Part shown: piece by piece, positions 1 to 7,741 of the stretch | Position numbering within the stretch: the first letter of the stretch is position 1 | Layout: every line of letters begins with the position of its first letter | Assembly (NCBI GenBank): GCA_938002965.1 | Contig: CALKZY010000005.1 | Span: forward strand, 44,333-108,332 | Direction: 5' to 3' | From: an uncultured Acidimicrobiales bacterium | GTDB taxonomy: Bacteria > Actinomycetota > Acidimicrobiia > Acidimicrobiales > SZUA-35 | Length of the DNA: 64,000 nucleotides | Translations under genes and position numbers: made by a program | The notes under the pieces: model-generated | What the model saw: the letters and a program-made list of their open reading frames with translations, nothing else | Told to the model about the DNA's origin: nothing | Databases searched by the model: none

Positions 1-1216
1 CGGTCTCTCGGGTCAGTTCGGGATCGGCATCGGCGGACATGCGAAAGGCCATCGCTTTCTTGAACGTTTGTTTCTCGGGGTAGACCCGCACGGCAATATC
101 GGTCGGGTCCCAGCCGTTGGCGGCATCGATGTCACACGGGCACGCGGTGGATACGCATACCAAGTCGGTAAGCGCCCGCAGGAGCACATAGTCGCCGGGG
201 CGGGACCACGGCTCGTCCAGGTAGATCTGGTTGTTGTCATCGATGTTGGTGTTGTAGAAGAAGTTGACTGCCTCCCATCCGGCACGGGGGGCCACGCCGT
301 AGGGGCTGAGCTCGGCGTTCATGTTGTCGGTGCAGTTGACGTGACCGGGATAACCCATGTCGTCGTAGTACTTGCCGGCACAAGCCAGGTTGAAGGTGTC
401 GTGGCGGCCAACGGTGTCCTGAACTACTTCGACCAGGGCGTTCATGGAGCCGTCGTAGAACTTGGAGTACAAGCCCGGTCCCGGGTAGCTGGCTCCCATC
501 AGGCTGCGAGTGACCGTGGCATCCAGGCATCGTTCCAGCGATGCGCCCTGTAATGCTCTGGCATCGAATGCCTGGAAGTCAGAGCACTCCCGGCCTTCGA
601 TGTCGATGATTTGGATGTATTGTCCGGCTTTGACCTCGTAGGCCAGAGCGGTTCGCCGCTCTACAAACAGATCCTGTGCCATGTCACCCAGCGGTAGCGG
701 CAGCAGAGGAGACTCTTCGGCAGTCGGTTTGGTCGCCCGAGTCACGAACGCTAGTAGGGCGGTGGCGGGGTCTGGCTGGTGGGGGTCCATGGCCAGGCCG
801 GGGGCGGTTACCACCACAACGGCCCGATCTGAGGCGGTGAAAGTTGCCGACTCTCCGGCCGGACTGGTGGAGTCGAATACGTCGGTCTTGATGGCGTCGG
901 TCAGGTCGATTCCGACGATTTCCAATCCTTTTCGAACCCGTCGGGCATCGGTGATGTTGTGGCCGAGGATTGCCTGAGTGCCGGTGGCCGGGCCGTCTGC
1001 TGGTTGAGCGAGTAGTGCGGGGGCTGGGCGGCCCGTGGCGTCGAACACCACCAGTTCGCAGACTTGGCGGCCCTCGACATTTCGGACTTCCAGGGTGTCG
1101 TCCGGCTCCAGGGCTATCACGGTGGCAGCCCGTCCGTTCACCCGGTAGCGCTCCACCCCAATCCCAAGTGTGGGGATGCCGGGCACCAGCAGCCGTGGTT
1201 CTCCAGCGATTGTCAT
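1..1216 (-). CDS. DUF1989 (urea carboxylase-associated) domain protein, C-terminus cut by window edge
   Basis: The frame starts at ATG 1216 behind a GGAGG-like site (GGCGGAGGCGCTAG) and stays open to the window edge, giving about 405 residues. Residues about 190-400 match the DUF1989 pattern: a stretch like AGQYIQIIDIEGRECSDFQ, then NMNAELSPYG, and the Cys-rich STACPCDIDAANGW, which in this family probably binds a metal. Residues 20-180 look like a second, degenerate DUF1989-like module (TLEVRNVEGRQVCELVVFD). In actinobacteria such proteins are often fused to a GcvT-type aminomethyltransferase domain. That part would lie outside the window, so the fusion cannot be confirmed. A role in amine or urea-derivative catabolism is inferred from the family only. 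Confidence 0.8.
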   Translation of the reverse strand, partial: MTIAGEPRLLVPGIPTLGIGVERYRVNGRAATVIALEPDDTLEVRNVEGRQVCELVVFDATGRPAPALLAQPADGPATGTQAILGHNITDARRVRKGLEIVGIDLTDAIKTDVFDSTSPAGESATFTASDRAVVVVTAPGLAMDPHQPDPATALLAFVTRATKPTAEESPLLPLPLGDMAQDLFVERRTALAYEVKAGQYIQIIDIEGRECSDFQAFDARALQGASLERCLDATVTRSLMGASYPGPGLYSKFYDGSMNALVEVVQDTVGRHDTFNLACAGKYYDDMGYPGHVNCTDNMNAELSPYGVAPRAGWEAVNFFYNTNIDDNNQIYLDEPWSRPGDYVLLRALTDLVCVSTACPCDIDAANGWDPTDIAVRVYPEKQTFKKAMAFRMSADADPELTRET

Positions 1217-1351
1217 CTAGCGCCTCCGCCTGCCCGTGTGGTTGTTGTTGACTATCCGCTCCGATTGTCGCGCCGATCATTGGAATGCGGTAATCGAGGT
1301 AGTGATGCCCTCCGCCAGAGGAAAGTAAAACCCGGCCTTCCGCCCGTAGTT

Positions 1352-1366
1352 AAGGTTTCTCCAAGA
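1352..1366 (+). promoter_or_regulatory. 15-nt motif shared upstream of both lipoprotein selenoprotein genes
   Basis: AAGGTTTCTCCAAGA occurs here and again, identically, at 3333-3347, each time upstream of one of the two paralogous selenoprotein genes. The flanking sequences are otherwise dissimilar. It could be a protein-binding site or promoter element, or a relic of the duplication that made the two genes. Confidence 0.35.
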
Positions 1367-1454
1367 GTCCGTTGGTTGTGGTTTGAAGTAGATCCTGATG
1401 ACTAACGCTTGGGCGGTGGACGCAGATGTGGCGAAGACGACCTCCCGGCTGGTG

Positions 1455-2519
1455 ATGGCCGAGCAGCGTCGCAAGCTCGGCCTCGTGGCCGTGGCCGTGG
1501 CCGTGCTGTCGTTCGTGGCGGCCGGGTGCTCGTCTGATGAAGCCGATGTCGTAGCTCAAGAACTGACAGCCACAGAAGTTACCGAAGAAGCTACGGGCGA
1601 CGAACAAGTCCCTGAGGCGTCGGCTGACCTTGACGGCGAGCCAGCTCCAGTGGACCTAGCCCCGGTCGAACCAGGAGGCAGCCCTCCGCAGAGTGTCTTG
1701 GTAGTGCTGTCCGATGGTGTCGCCGTCGCTGACGATGCTGACGATGCTGACACGGCTAGCACCGACGCGGACACGACGTCAGCAACCACAGTTGATACGC
1801 CGACAACAGCGGCCGCCGATTCCAGCGATGATCCAACATCGACGACGGCGGCGTCAACCCAGCAGGTTTCGACCACGGCAAAGGCGGGGACAACCGAGCA
1901 AGCGCCGACGACCCGGCCTCCAACATCAGCCCAGCCGACGACGGCTGCACCGACGACAGTCCGGCCGACAACAGCTGTGCCGACGACAGCCCGGCCAGCA
2001 ACCACCAAGCAGACAACTACTACAAGGCCCCCGACAACGGCAGCGCCGACAACGAGACCGCCGGCCACGACTGCGAGTACGACGACCACGACCCAACGAC
2101 CGCCCAGCATCGTGTTCCCCGACGATGAAGTGGTGATGGCCTCATCTGGAGCACAGACCACGTTCTCAGCGCAGGTGGCGGGATCAACTCCGGTTGTTGT
2201 CTGGTTCTGGTTACCCGGTTGAGGCATCTGCGTCTATGATGCGCCCCAAGTCGAGCAGTTCGCTCGACAGAACGCCAGCAAGGCCAAAGTAGTCAGCATC
2301 GGGTTTCAGTCCGACCTTGAGGCATCCCGCAAGTGGGCTCAAGATCACGGTCAGAACAACGTCATCGGGATGGTCGACGACGACAATGGCGTTGTCAACC
2401 ATTACGGCAGTGTTCGCTTGTTCCCTGGCTGGATATTGCTCGACAGCTCGGGCAATCTCGTGACCAGCGGCAGCAGGTTCGACGGCAGCGTACAAAGCGC
2501 TTTGGACGGACTGAACTAG
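1455..2519 (+). CDS. Putative selenocysteine-containing thioredoxin-fold lipoprotein (copy 1), UGA at 2220-2222 read as Sec
   Basis: The start chosen is ATG 1455, which gives a compact lipoprotein signal (MAEQRRK, hydrophobic run, lipobox VAAGC). ATG 1398 is in frame but adds an unlikely 19-residue leader. A Thr/Pro/Ala-rich linker of roughly 150 residues follows, then a thioredoxin/TlpA-like domain. Its first strand runs VVVWFWLPG directly into UGA 2220-2222 and on, in the same frame, to GICVYDAP. A further 98 codons run to TAG 2517 and include VDDDNG and a cis-Pro-type segment LFPGW. Reading UGA as Sec yields a U-G-I-C redox centre in place of CxxC. A perfect hairpin lies downstream at 2250-2268. 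The product would be a membrane-anchored extracytoplasmic thiol/selenol oxidoreductase. The paralogue at 3400-4329 has the same architecture. A nonsense-mutated pseudogene is the alternative, made unlikely by three such genes in the window. Confidence 0.85.
2250..2268 (+). other. Candidate bacterial SECIS hairpin of selenoprotein copy 1
   Basis: GTCGAGC (2250-2256), loop AGTTC (2257-2261), GCTCGAC (2262-2268): a perfect 7-bp stem. The loop begins after 34 nt downstream of UGA 2220-2222. The published bacterial SECIS pattern places the apical loop about 16-37 nt after the UGA with a G in the first two loop positions; both hold here. The copy at 4063-4081 keeps the fold through a compensatory base-pair change. 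Confidence 0.75.
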
Positions 2520-2536
2520 CAGCCCGTCAGAGTCGG

Positions 2537-3181
2537 TTACGTACTTTCGGGGTAAACCTTGATCGAGAGAAACCGAACCGGTGTGGACAAGATGGCCACC
2601 GGGCCGTGGGCCACTTCACCGTGGATTTGCATGGTGTCACCGGCATCCAACTTGTAGCTGGCTGAGCCGTACCCGTATTCCATCGAGCCTTCGAGCACGT
2701 GGAGAAACTCAACACCTTGGTGCTGATAGAGCGGGAAGTGCTCATCGTCGGCGGTCACCGTTGTCAGCATGGCTTCGATCGACCGGGTAGGTCCTCGTAG
2801 CGAGCCCAGATCCTGGTAGATCCTGTTCGGGCTGCTGCCTTCGTGAAGGATTTCTTGGCCCGCGCCTGATTTGGTGATAACCAAGTCATGTTCTTCGTCC
2901 AGCCCGCGAAACAAAGCGGTGAGCGGAACGCCTGCCGCCCGAGCAAGGTTGACCAGGGTGTTGAGACTGGGGGCGGTCTGGGCGTGTTCGATCTTGGACA
3001 ACATGCCGAGCGAGATATTCGCTTCCTCGGCGAAGCGAGCCATTGTCATGGCCCGGGCCAGACGAAGTTGTCGCACCCGACTGCCAACGGCGCGACAGAC
3101 CTCGTCGGACAACGCGTGGCTATCATGCTCGTCGCGTTCGATAGCACTACGTTGGCCGTTGGAACCGGTTGATTTCGTCAT
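2537..3181 (-). CDS. XRE-family transcriptional regulator with C-terminal cupin domain
   Basis: 214 residues from ATG 3181. Residues about 30-90 form a helix-turn-helix of the Xre/Cro type (VGSRVRQLRLARAMTMARFA, then NISLGMLSKIEHAQTAPSL). Residues about 140-210 form a cupin_2 fold (YQHQGVEFLHVLEGSMEYG, GDTMQIHGEVAHGP). This is the common XRE-cupin layout, in which the cupin senses a small metabolite; many regulators of polyamine and amine catabolism are built this way. It is convergent with selenoprotein copy 1 (17-bp gap) and divergent from copy 2 (about 210 bp), so its targets may be itself and the genes on either side. The ligand is unknown. Confidence 0.9.
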   Translation of the reverse strand: MTKSTGSNGQRSAIERDEHDSHALSDEVCRAVGSRVRQLRLARAMTMARFAEEANISLGMLSKIEHAQTAPSLNTLVNLARAAGVPLTALFRGLDEEHDLVITKSGAGQEILHEGSSPNRIYQDLGSLRGPTRSIEAMLTTVTADDEHFPLYQHQGVEFLHVLEGSMEYGYGSASYKLDAGDTMQIHGEVAHGPVAILSTPVRFLSIKVYPEST

Positions 3182-3215
3182 GGGTTGAAAGCGATCAAAG
3201 TCGTAGTTACGAGCC

Positions 3216-3240
3216 TACTAAACATTGCTAGCTCTTAGTA
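3216..3240. promoter_or_regulatory. Inverted repeat in the regulator/selenoprotein 2 intergenic region
   Basis: TACTAA and TTAGTA are separated by 13 nt in the AT-richer stretch just upstream of the XRE-cupin start. This could be an operator for that regulator. It is short and may be chance. Confidence 0.3.
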
Positions 3241-3332
3241 AGTGGCTTCTAGCCAGGTGTAGTTAGCTGGTCGTCGAGCTTGTCGATGGGTAGATCTAAT
3301 GACTCATCTCTTTCCCACCGCGCCGGTCTTTA

Positions 3333-3347
3333 AAGGTTTCTCCAAGA
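3333..3347 (+). promoter_or_regulatory. Second copy of the shared 15-nt upstream motif
   Basis: AAGGTTTCTCCAAGA, identical to 1352-1366, ending 52 nt before the ATG of selenoprotein copy 2. No function is known. Confidence 0.35.
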
Positions 3348-3399
3348 TTCCCGAATGGCTCTGGCTACTGGCCGTAGCGGCGAGTAGCGTTTGTGGGCG

Positions 3400-4329
3400 A
3401 TGACACAAGGGCGGACAAGAATACTGAGTGGCACGGGCTTCGCCGCTTTGATGATTCTCTTCGCCGCCTGTTCCGGTAGCGGCGATGTTGTCGCTAACGA
3501 TTTCTCCGAGCAACTGTCGGCCGATGCCCAGGTGGCAGCAGATGGGGTCGAAGCGGCGACGCAAGCCGACACGATCGAACCTGAATCGCTGGCTCTGCCG
3601 GAACCGCAGGAGTCAACCCAGCAGAGCGTTTTAGTCGTATTGGCCGATGGTGACTCCAATGGTGCGGCGTTAAGCGAAGATTCAACTGCGGATCAGACTT
3701 CCACTACCACCAGCACAACCGCGGCAACGTCAAGCGAAACGACGGCCTCGTCGGTGGTATCAACCACGGTTCAGGCAACGGTCGCCACCACTGGGCAGAC
3801 GGCGACAACGGCAGCCCCGACAACCGCAGCACCGGCGACAGCTGCCCCAACGACGGCGGCACCGACGACAGCAGCCCCGACGACTACGACCAGTCCCCCG
3901 ACCACGCAGCCGCCAGGCAACTCATCGTTCCCCGACGACAACGTCCTTATGGTGGCCTCGGGGGCCGAGGCTACGTTCTCTTCGCAAGTGGCGAATTCGG
4001 GCCCGGTAGTGATCTGGTTCTGGTTACCCGGTTGAGGTATTTGCGTGCGTGAAGCACCTTTCGTTGAGCAGTTGGCTCAACAAAATAGTGGGAAAGCCAA
4101 AGTAGTCAGCATCGGATTCAGGGCCGATCTTGCCGTCTCCCAGAAGTGGGCCTCCGACTACGGCCTCAACACCCCGGTGGGCATGGTTGACGACGACAAC
4201 GGTGTAGCCTTCCACTACGACTTGTACCGGTTCCCCGGTTGGTTGCTTCTCGATAGCTCAGGCAATCTGGCCGCTCAGGGCACCCGTTTCGACCAGAGCG
4301 TACAAGCCGCAATCGACGCTCTCGGCTAG
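3400..4329 (+). CDS. Putative selenocysteine-containing thioredoxin-fold lipoprotein (copy 2), UGA at 4033-4035 read as Sec
   Basis: ATG 3400 is preferred over TTG 3391. The signal MTQGRTRIL, a hydrophobic run and the lipobox FAAC are followed by an acidic and then a Thr/Ala-rich linker with repeated APTTA units to about residue 175. The thioredoxin-like domain begins VVIWFWLPG, meets UGA 4033-4035, and continues in frame as GICVREAPFVEQL to TAG 4327, 97 codons later. The post-UGA part is closely similar to copy 1 (KAKVVSIGF, VGMVDDDNGV, RFPGW, LLDSSGNL). That similarity implies the region downstream of UGA is translated and under selection. Its hairpin is at 4063-4081. It lies 72 bp upstream of a nucleoside hydrolase lipoprotein and may be co-transcribed with it. 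It is probably an exported membrane-tethered U/C oxidoreductase. Confidence 0.87.
4063..4081 (+). other. Candidate bacterial SECIS hairpin of selenoprotein copy 2
   Basis: GTTGAGC (4063-4069), loop AGTTG (4070-4074), GCTCAAC (4075-4081). It is a perfect 7-bp stem at the same distance from the UGA as in copy 1. The third base pair is U-A here and C-G in copy 1, so both arms changed together. Confidence 0.75.
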
Positions 4330-4347
4330 TGACGCAACACGACGGTC

Positions 4348-4359
4348 AAACGATCGTTT
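4348..4359. promoter_or_regulatory. 12-bp perfect palindrome before the nucleoside hydrolase gene
   Basis: AAACGATCGTTT, about 43 bp upstream of GTG 4402. It might be a dimeric operator. No matching second copy was noticed. Confidence 0.25.
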
Positions 4360-4401
4360 CGGCCACGTACAACTTCCACTTCGCCTCCGTAGAGTGAGTC
4401 G

Positions 4402-5670
4402 GTGAGGTTCGCCCCCGTCCGCCGGTGGAAGAGTGCCGCAGTGCCTCTGAAGGGCCTTATGGCCTTTGTTCTGCTTGGCTTTCTCCTTGCGGCGTGCGGC
4501 ACCGGTGGCGATCCGGTTCTTGTTCAACAGTCGCCGACCTCAGCGTCATCGTCGACAACAACAACAACAACGACCATTGAAACCATCGCGGTGGTGGAGA
4601 CCACACTGCCGTCATTGGACGTTGGCGGTTTCGCTCCCGTCAGTACCGTTCCAGTCGACACCCGGCCGATCGTCATCTACGACACCGACATGGGTCCTGA
4701 CGTGGACGATGTATTGGCGTTGGCCATACTGCACAACTATGCCGGCCAGGGCCTTATCGAGATCGGAGCGATTACCGTCTCGCGAAACTCCGTACCGGGC
4801 GCTCGCTACGCCGACGTTGTCAACACGTTCTACGGCCGCCCGGACATTCCGATTGGTATCCACAAGTCGTCCTATGTGAAGTTCGACGATTCAACACTCT
4901 TCACCGCCAAAGCCGACAGCTGGTCACACGAGTTGGATACGGCCGGTCTGGAAGACGGCTTCAAGGTTCAGCGTCGCGTCATTGCCGATGCGTTGGAGGC
5001 CGAACGAGACGTCATCGTCGTACAAACCGGCTTTTCTGGAAACCTGGCTGACCTGTTAAAGAGCGAAGCTGACGACATCTCCGATCTCAACGGCATCGAT
5101 CTAGTGGCTGAAGCGGTGTCGGTGCTGTCGATCATGGCAGGTTCAATCGAGCGAAACATGGTCGAATTCAACGTCGAGCGCGACATCGGCAGCGCCCGCT
5201 ATTTGTTCTGGAAGTGGCCGACCAAGCTGGTCTTGTCGCCGTTTGAGCTCGGCGATCAGCTGCACTACCCGTACTCCTCCATCACCAGCGACTACAACTG
5301 GGTTGACCGGCACCCGGTTCGAGAGGCGTACGAGTACAAGAACCTCACCTGGCATCGGCAGGTCCCGCCGTACTACGACATGAAATCGTGGGACCTAACG
5401 TCGGTCATGTGGGCTGTCGAGCAAGACTCCCCTCGCTTCAAGATCTCTGAAGCCGGGTTGGTGACCGTGGGTGAAGACGGCAGGACCGCGTTCCGCCCCG
5501 GCGAGGGCAACGGACAGCGGCAGGACTACGTCTTGGACCGGTCGAACGAGTACAGCGAACAGGAACGCCAGGCAATCATCGATGAGATGGTCGATCTTGT
5601 CAGCTTCCAGCCGCAGCCGGACTTGGAACGAGATCCTGCTCCGGATCCCGCTGATCAGGATTCAGAATAA
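4402..5670 (+). CDS. Inosine/uridine-preferring nucleoside hydrolase-like lipoprotein
   Basis: 422 residues from GTG 4402 (GTG 4441 is an alternative). The N-terminus has a lipoprotein signal ending LLAAC, then a short Ser/Thr linker. The catalytic fold starts near residue 90 with IVIYDTDMGPDVDDVLAL, the Asp cluster that binds calcium and the nucleoside in IU-nucleoside hydrolases. Later come a conserved QTGFSGNLADLL segment and a C-terminal half with ERNMVEFNVERDIGSA. The enzyme family hydrolyses the N-glycosidic bond of nucleosides. Being a lipoprotein, it would salvage extracellular nucleosides or act on a related N-glycoside. The C-terminus overlaps the convergent MFS gene by 71 bp. Confidence 0.85.
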   Translation: MRFAPVRRWKSAAVPLKGLMAFVLLGFLLAACGTGGDPVLVQQSPTSASSSTTTTTTTIETIAVVETTLPSLDVGGFAPVSTVPVDTRPIVIYDTDMGPDVDDVLALAILHNYAGQGLIEIGAITVSRNSVPGARYADVVNTFYGRPDIPIGIHKSSYVKFDDSTLFTAKADSWSHELDTAGLEDGFKVQRRVIADALEAERDVIVVQTGFSGNLADLLKSEADDISDLNGIDLVAEAVSVLSIMAGSIERNMVEFNVERDIGSARYLFWKWPTKLVLSPFELGDQLHYPYSSITSDYNWVDRHPVREAYEYKNLTWHRQVPPYYDMKSWDLTSVMWAVEQDSPRFKISEAGLVTVGEDGRTAFRPGEGNGQRQDYVLDRSNEYSEQERQAIIDEMVDLVSFQPQPDLERDPAPDPADQDSE

Positions 5671-6895
5671 GCAGGGCCCCGAAGCCGGCGGCGATGGCTA
5701 TGGCGCCTGCGGTTGTGAAGGCCCAGCTGTAGCTGCCCACTGAATCACGAACCAGACCAGCGCCCCAAGCGGCCACCGCTGCCCCCAGTTGGTGGGCGCC
5801 GAATACCCATGCGTAGATGATGCCGGCATTGTGCCGGCCAAACAGTTTGGCCCCGAGCATGATGGTTGGCGGAACAGTTGCGATGTAGTCCAAGCCGAAC
5901 AGCACGGCGAACCCGGCCATCGAGATGTTGTCGTGAATGAACGGCAACACCATAAGCGAGAGTCCGCGGAAGCCGTAGTAAATGAGTAGAAGCCGGCGCG
6001 GGTCGTAGCGGTCGGTCAACCAACCTGACGTAATGGTTCCGATGAAGTTGAACACTCCCATGACGGCCAGCCAGTTGGCTGCGGTCACTTCGTTAAACCC
6101 GTGATCTGATGCGTGGGCGATGAAGTGCTGGCCCACCAGTCCATTGCTGGTTCCGCCGCACACCATGAAAGTAGCCGCCAGGAGCCAGAACTCCGGGCGG
6201 CGGACAGCCCGGCGGATGATGTCGGTATCAGGAGGGACTAGTGCTTCGGGGCGTCCCCCCAGTGGCGCCAGCCCGACGTCCGATGGAGCGTTTTTGAACA
6301 CGATGATGACCAACGGAACGAGGGTCGCGGTGATAGCTGCGCCCCAAACAAGCGCACTTCGCCAACCGACCTGTGTGGCCGTCCAGGTGTAGAACGGCAC
6401 GAAGATCAGCAGTCCTGCGCTGACAGAGGCACCGAAAATCCCCGTGACCAGACCTCGGTGTTGCACGAACCAGGTGTTGGCCACCGCCGCCCCGAGGAAG
6501 GAAGCCACCAGCCCTGCGGCCAAGCCGGCCACCAGCCCAAACCAAATACTCAACGTCCAGAGGCTGTCGATTCGACTCGACATCAGCAACGAAACGGTAG
6601 TCAACGCCACCGATGCGAGAGTGAGGTTCTTCATGCCGAGGCGGGGCGCCAGCGTCCCGGCAATCGGGCCGCCGAAACCGTAGGCGACGAGACCTAGGGC
6701 GGCGGCCAACGACAGGTCAGATGTCGACCAGCCTGTATCTCGTTCCATGTCAACCAGCAGCGCGCCCGGTGCCGATCGGGACCCGGCGGTGATCATCACC
6801 ACTAGGCCGGTTACAGCCACCACCGCCCAGCCGTAGAAGAGGCCCGAGGTCTTGGTGGAGCCACGACGTTCGTCGGTCTGGTTAGGCCGCAACAA
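5600..6895 (-). CDS. Major facilitator superfamily transporter
   Basis: 431 residues from TTG 6895, with about 12 hydrophobic segments. The first is FYGWAVVAVTGLVVMITAG, a layout reminiscent of the OxlT/monocarboxylate MFS group. The loop-2 signature is replaced by GLVAYGFGGPIAG; the central loop holds WLTDRYDPRRLLL. The substrate cannot be deduced. It is divergent from a TetR regulator 165 bp away, which is a likely regulator of this exporter or importer. Its 3' end overlaps the nucleoside hydrolase gene. Confidence 0.85.
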   Translation of the reverse strand: MLRPNQTDERRGSTKTSGLFYGWAVVAVTGLVVMITAGSRSAPGALLVDMERDTGWSTSDLSLAAALGLVAYGFGGPIAGTLAPRLGMKNLTLASVALTTVSLLMSSRIDSLWTLSIWFGLVAGLAAGLVASFLGAAVANTWFVQHRGLVTGIFGASVSAGLLIFVPFYTWTATQVGWRSALVWGAAITATLVPLVIIVFKNAPSDVGLAPLGGRPEALVPPDTDIIRRAVRRPEFWLLAATFMVCGGTSNGLVGQHFIAHASDHGFNEVTAANWLAVMGVFNFIGTITSGWLTDRYDPRRLLLIYYGFRGLSLMVLPFIHDNISMAGFAVLFGLDYIATVPPTIMLGAKLFGRHNAGIIYAWVFGAHQLGAAVAAWGAGLVRDSVGSYSWAFTTAGAIAIAAGFGALLILNPDQRDPEQDLVPSPAAAGS

Positions 6896-7060
6896 AGGTC
6901 CGCATCACTCTTTCGACAAGCATGGGCAAATCAACTTGGATATTAAACCTAGGCAATATGTAACATTACCATTAAGAGCCTGAGTTGAAGTCGCCTACAT
7001 GCCGCCCAAAACTCGCTGCGAGGCTCCCCAAACCCACCAGCAAACCTGAAGTACCAAACT

Positions 7061-7639
7061 ATGTCCAAGTCACGACATCCGTCGGCCGGTAAGTCGCGTC
7101 AGGAGCACAGCTCCGAGGTGACCACCCAGCTCCTTGATGCAGCCGAAGCACTGTACGCCGAAGAAGGCGTTTCCGCGCTTACGAATCGGCGTATTGCGTC
7201 CAGGGCAGGAACAACCATCCAGCCGATTTACTCATTCTTCCGATCACACGACAACCTCGTCGACGCGATGTTCGGCCGTTGCCTGGAGTCCCTGGCTGAG
7301 CTGGCCATGGACACCCACACTGGGGCAGTCTCCAGAGTCGGCGGGAGCCTTCCCGACACGTACCGGAGCTACTGCCTTGCCTATCCCGGCCGGTATCGGT
7401 TTGTTCGGTCCGGTGGAGCAGGGACTTCGAAGGTGGGCTTGGCCCGCCATCAGAGGGATCTATTGGCTAACGCCTTCGAGAAGCTGGTCGGACCCGGGTC
7501 GGAGGTTGACGGAATCACCGTCTTGGCTGCGGTCAACGGATTCATTCTGGCCGAGATTGAAGGAATGCTTCCGCCGGATGAACCCACAGACTCGCTCTTC
7601 CGCGGGCTTTTGAGCACGCTTAACCTCGCTATCGACTAG
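7061..7639 (+). CDS. TetR-family transcriptional regulator
   Basis: 192 residues. The N-terminal helix-turn-helix spans residues about 20-65 (TTQLLDAAEALYAEEGVSAL, TNRRIASRAGTTIQPIYSFF), typical of TetR DNA-binding domains. The remainder is a helical ligand-binding domain without recognisable family signature. It is divergently transcribed from the MFS gene, the classic arrangement of a repressor and its transporter. I found no convincing operator palindrome between them. Confidence 0.88.
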   Translation: MSKSRHPSAGKSRQEHSSEVTTQLLDAAEALYAEEGVSALTNRRIASRAGTTIQPIYSFFRSHDNLVDAMFGRCLESLAELAMDTHTGAVSRVGGSLPDTYRSYCLAYPGRYRFVRSGGAGTSKVGLARHQRDLLANAFEKLVGPGSEVDGITVLAAVNGFILAEIEGMLPPDEPTDSLFRGLLSTLNLAID

Positions 7640-7741
7640 TTCGTTCGGCCTGCAAACCGAGCGGAATGTCGTTGGCGCTCGTAGGCACGATCGGTGCCGA
7701 TTGGCAGCCAACTTTGTCGGTGAGTCGGGTTGAACCCGACG

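Noticed and set aside
1900..2100. Repeated short units resembling a CRISPR or tandem repeat array
   Set aside because: Units are irregular codon repeats for Thr, Pro and Ala in a linker, with no constant repeat and spacer length.
1714..2136. Arg/Gln-rich open frames over the Thr-rich linker
   Set aside because: They are out-of-frame shadows of the repetitive ACG/CCG linker codons of the selenoprotein lipoprotein.
2220..2222. UGA as a nonsense mutation making a pseudogene
   Set aside because: Two paralogues and one unrelated redoxin all have UGA at the first redox Cys, post-UGA sequence is conserved between paralogues, and hairpins of the right geometry follow.
6896..7060. TetR operator between the MFS and TetR genes
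   Set aside because: Only short palindromes (such as CCTAGG) were seen; none has the size and position of a TetR site.
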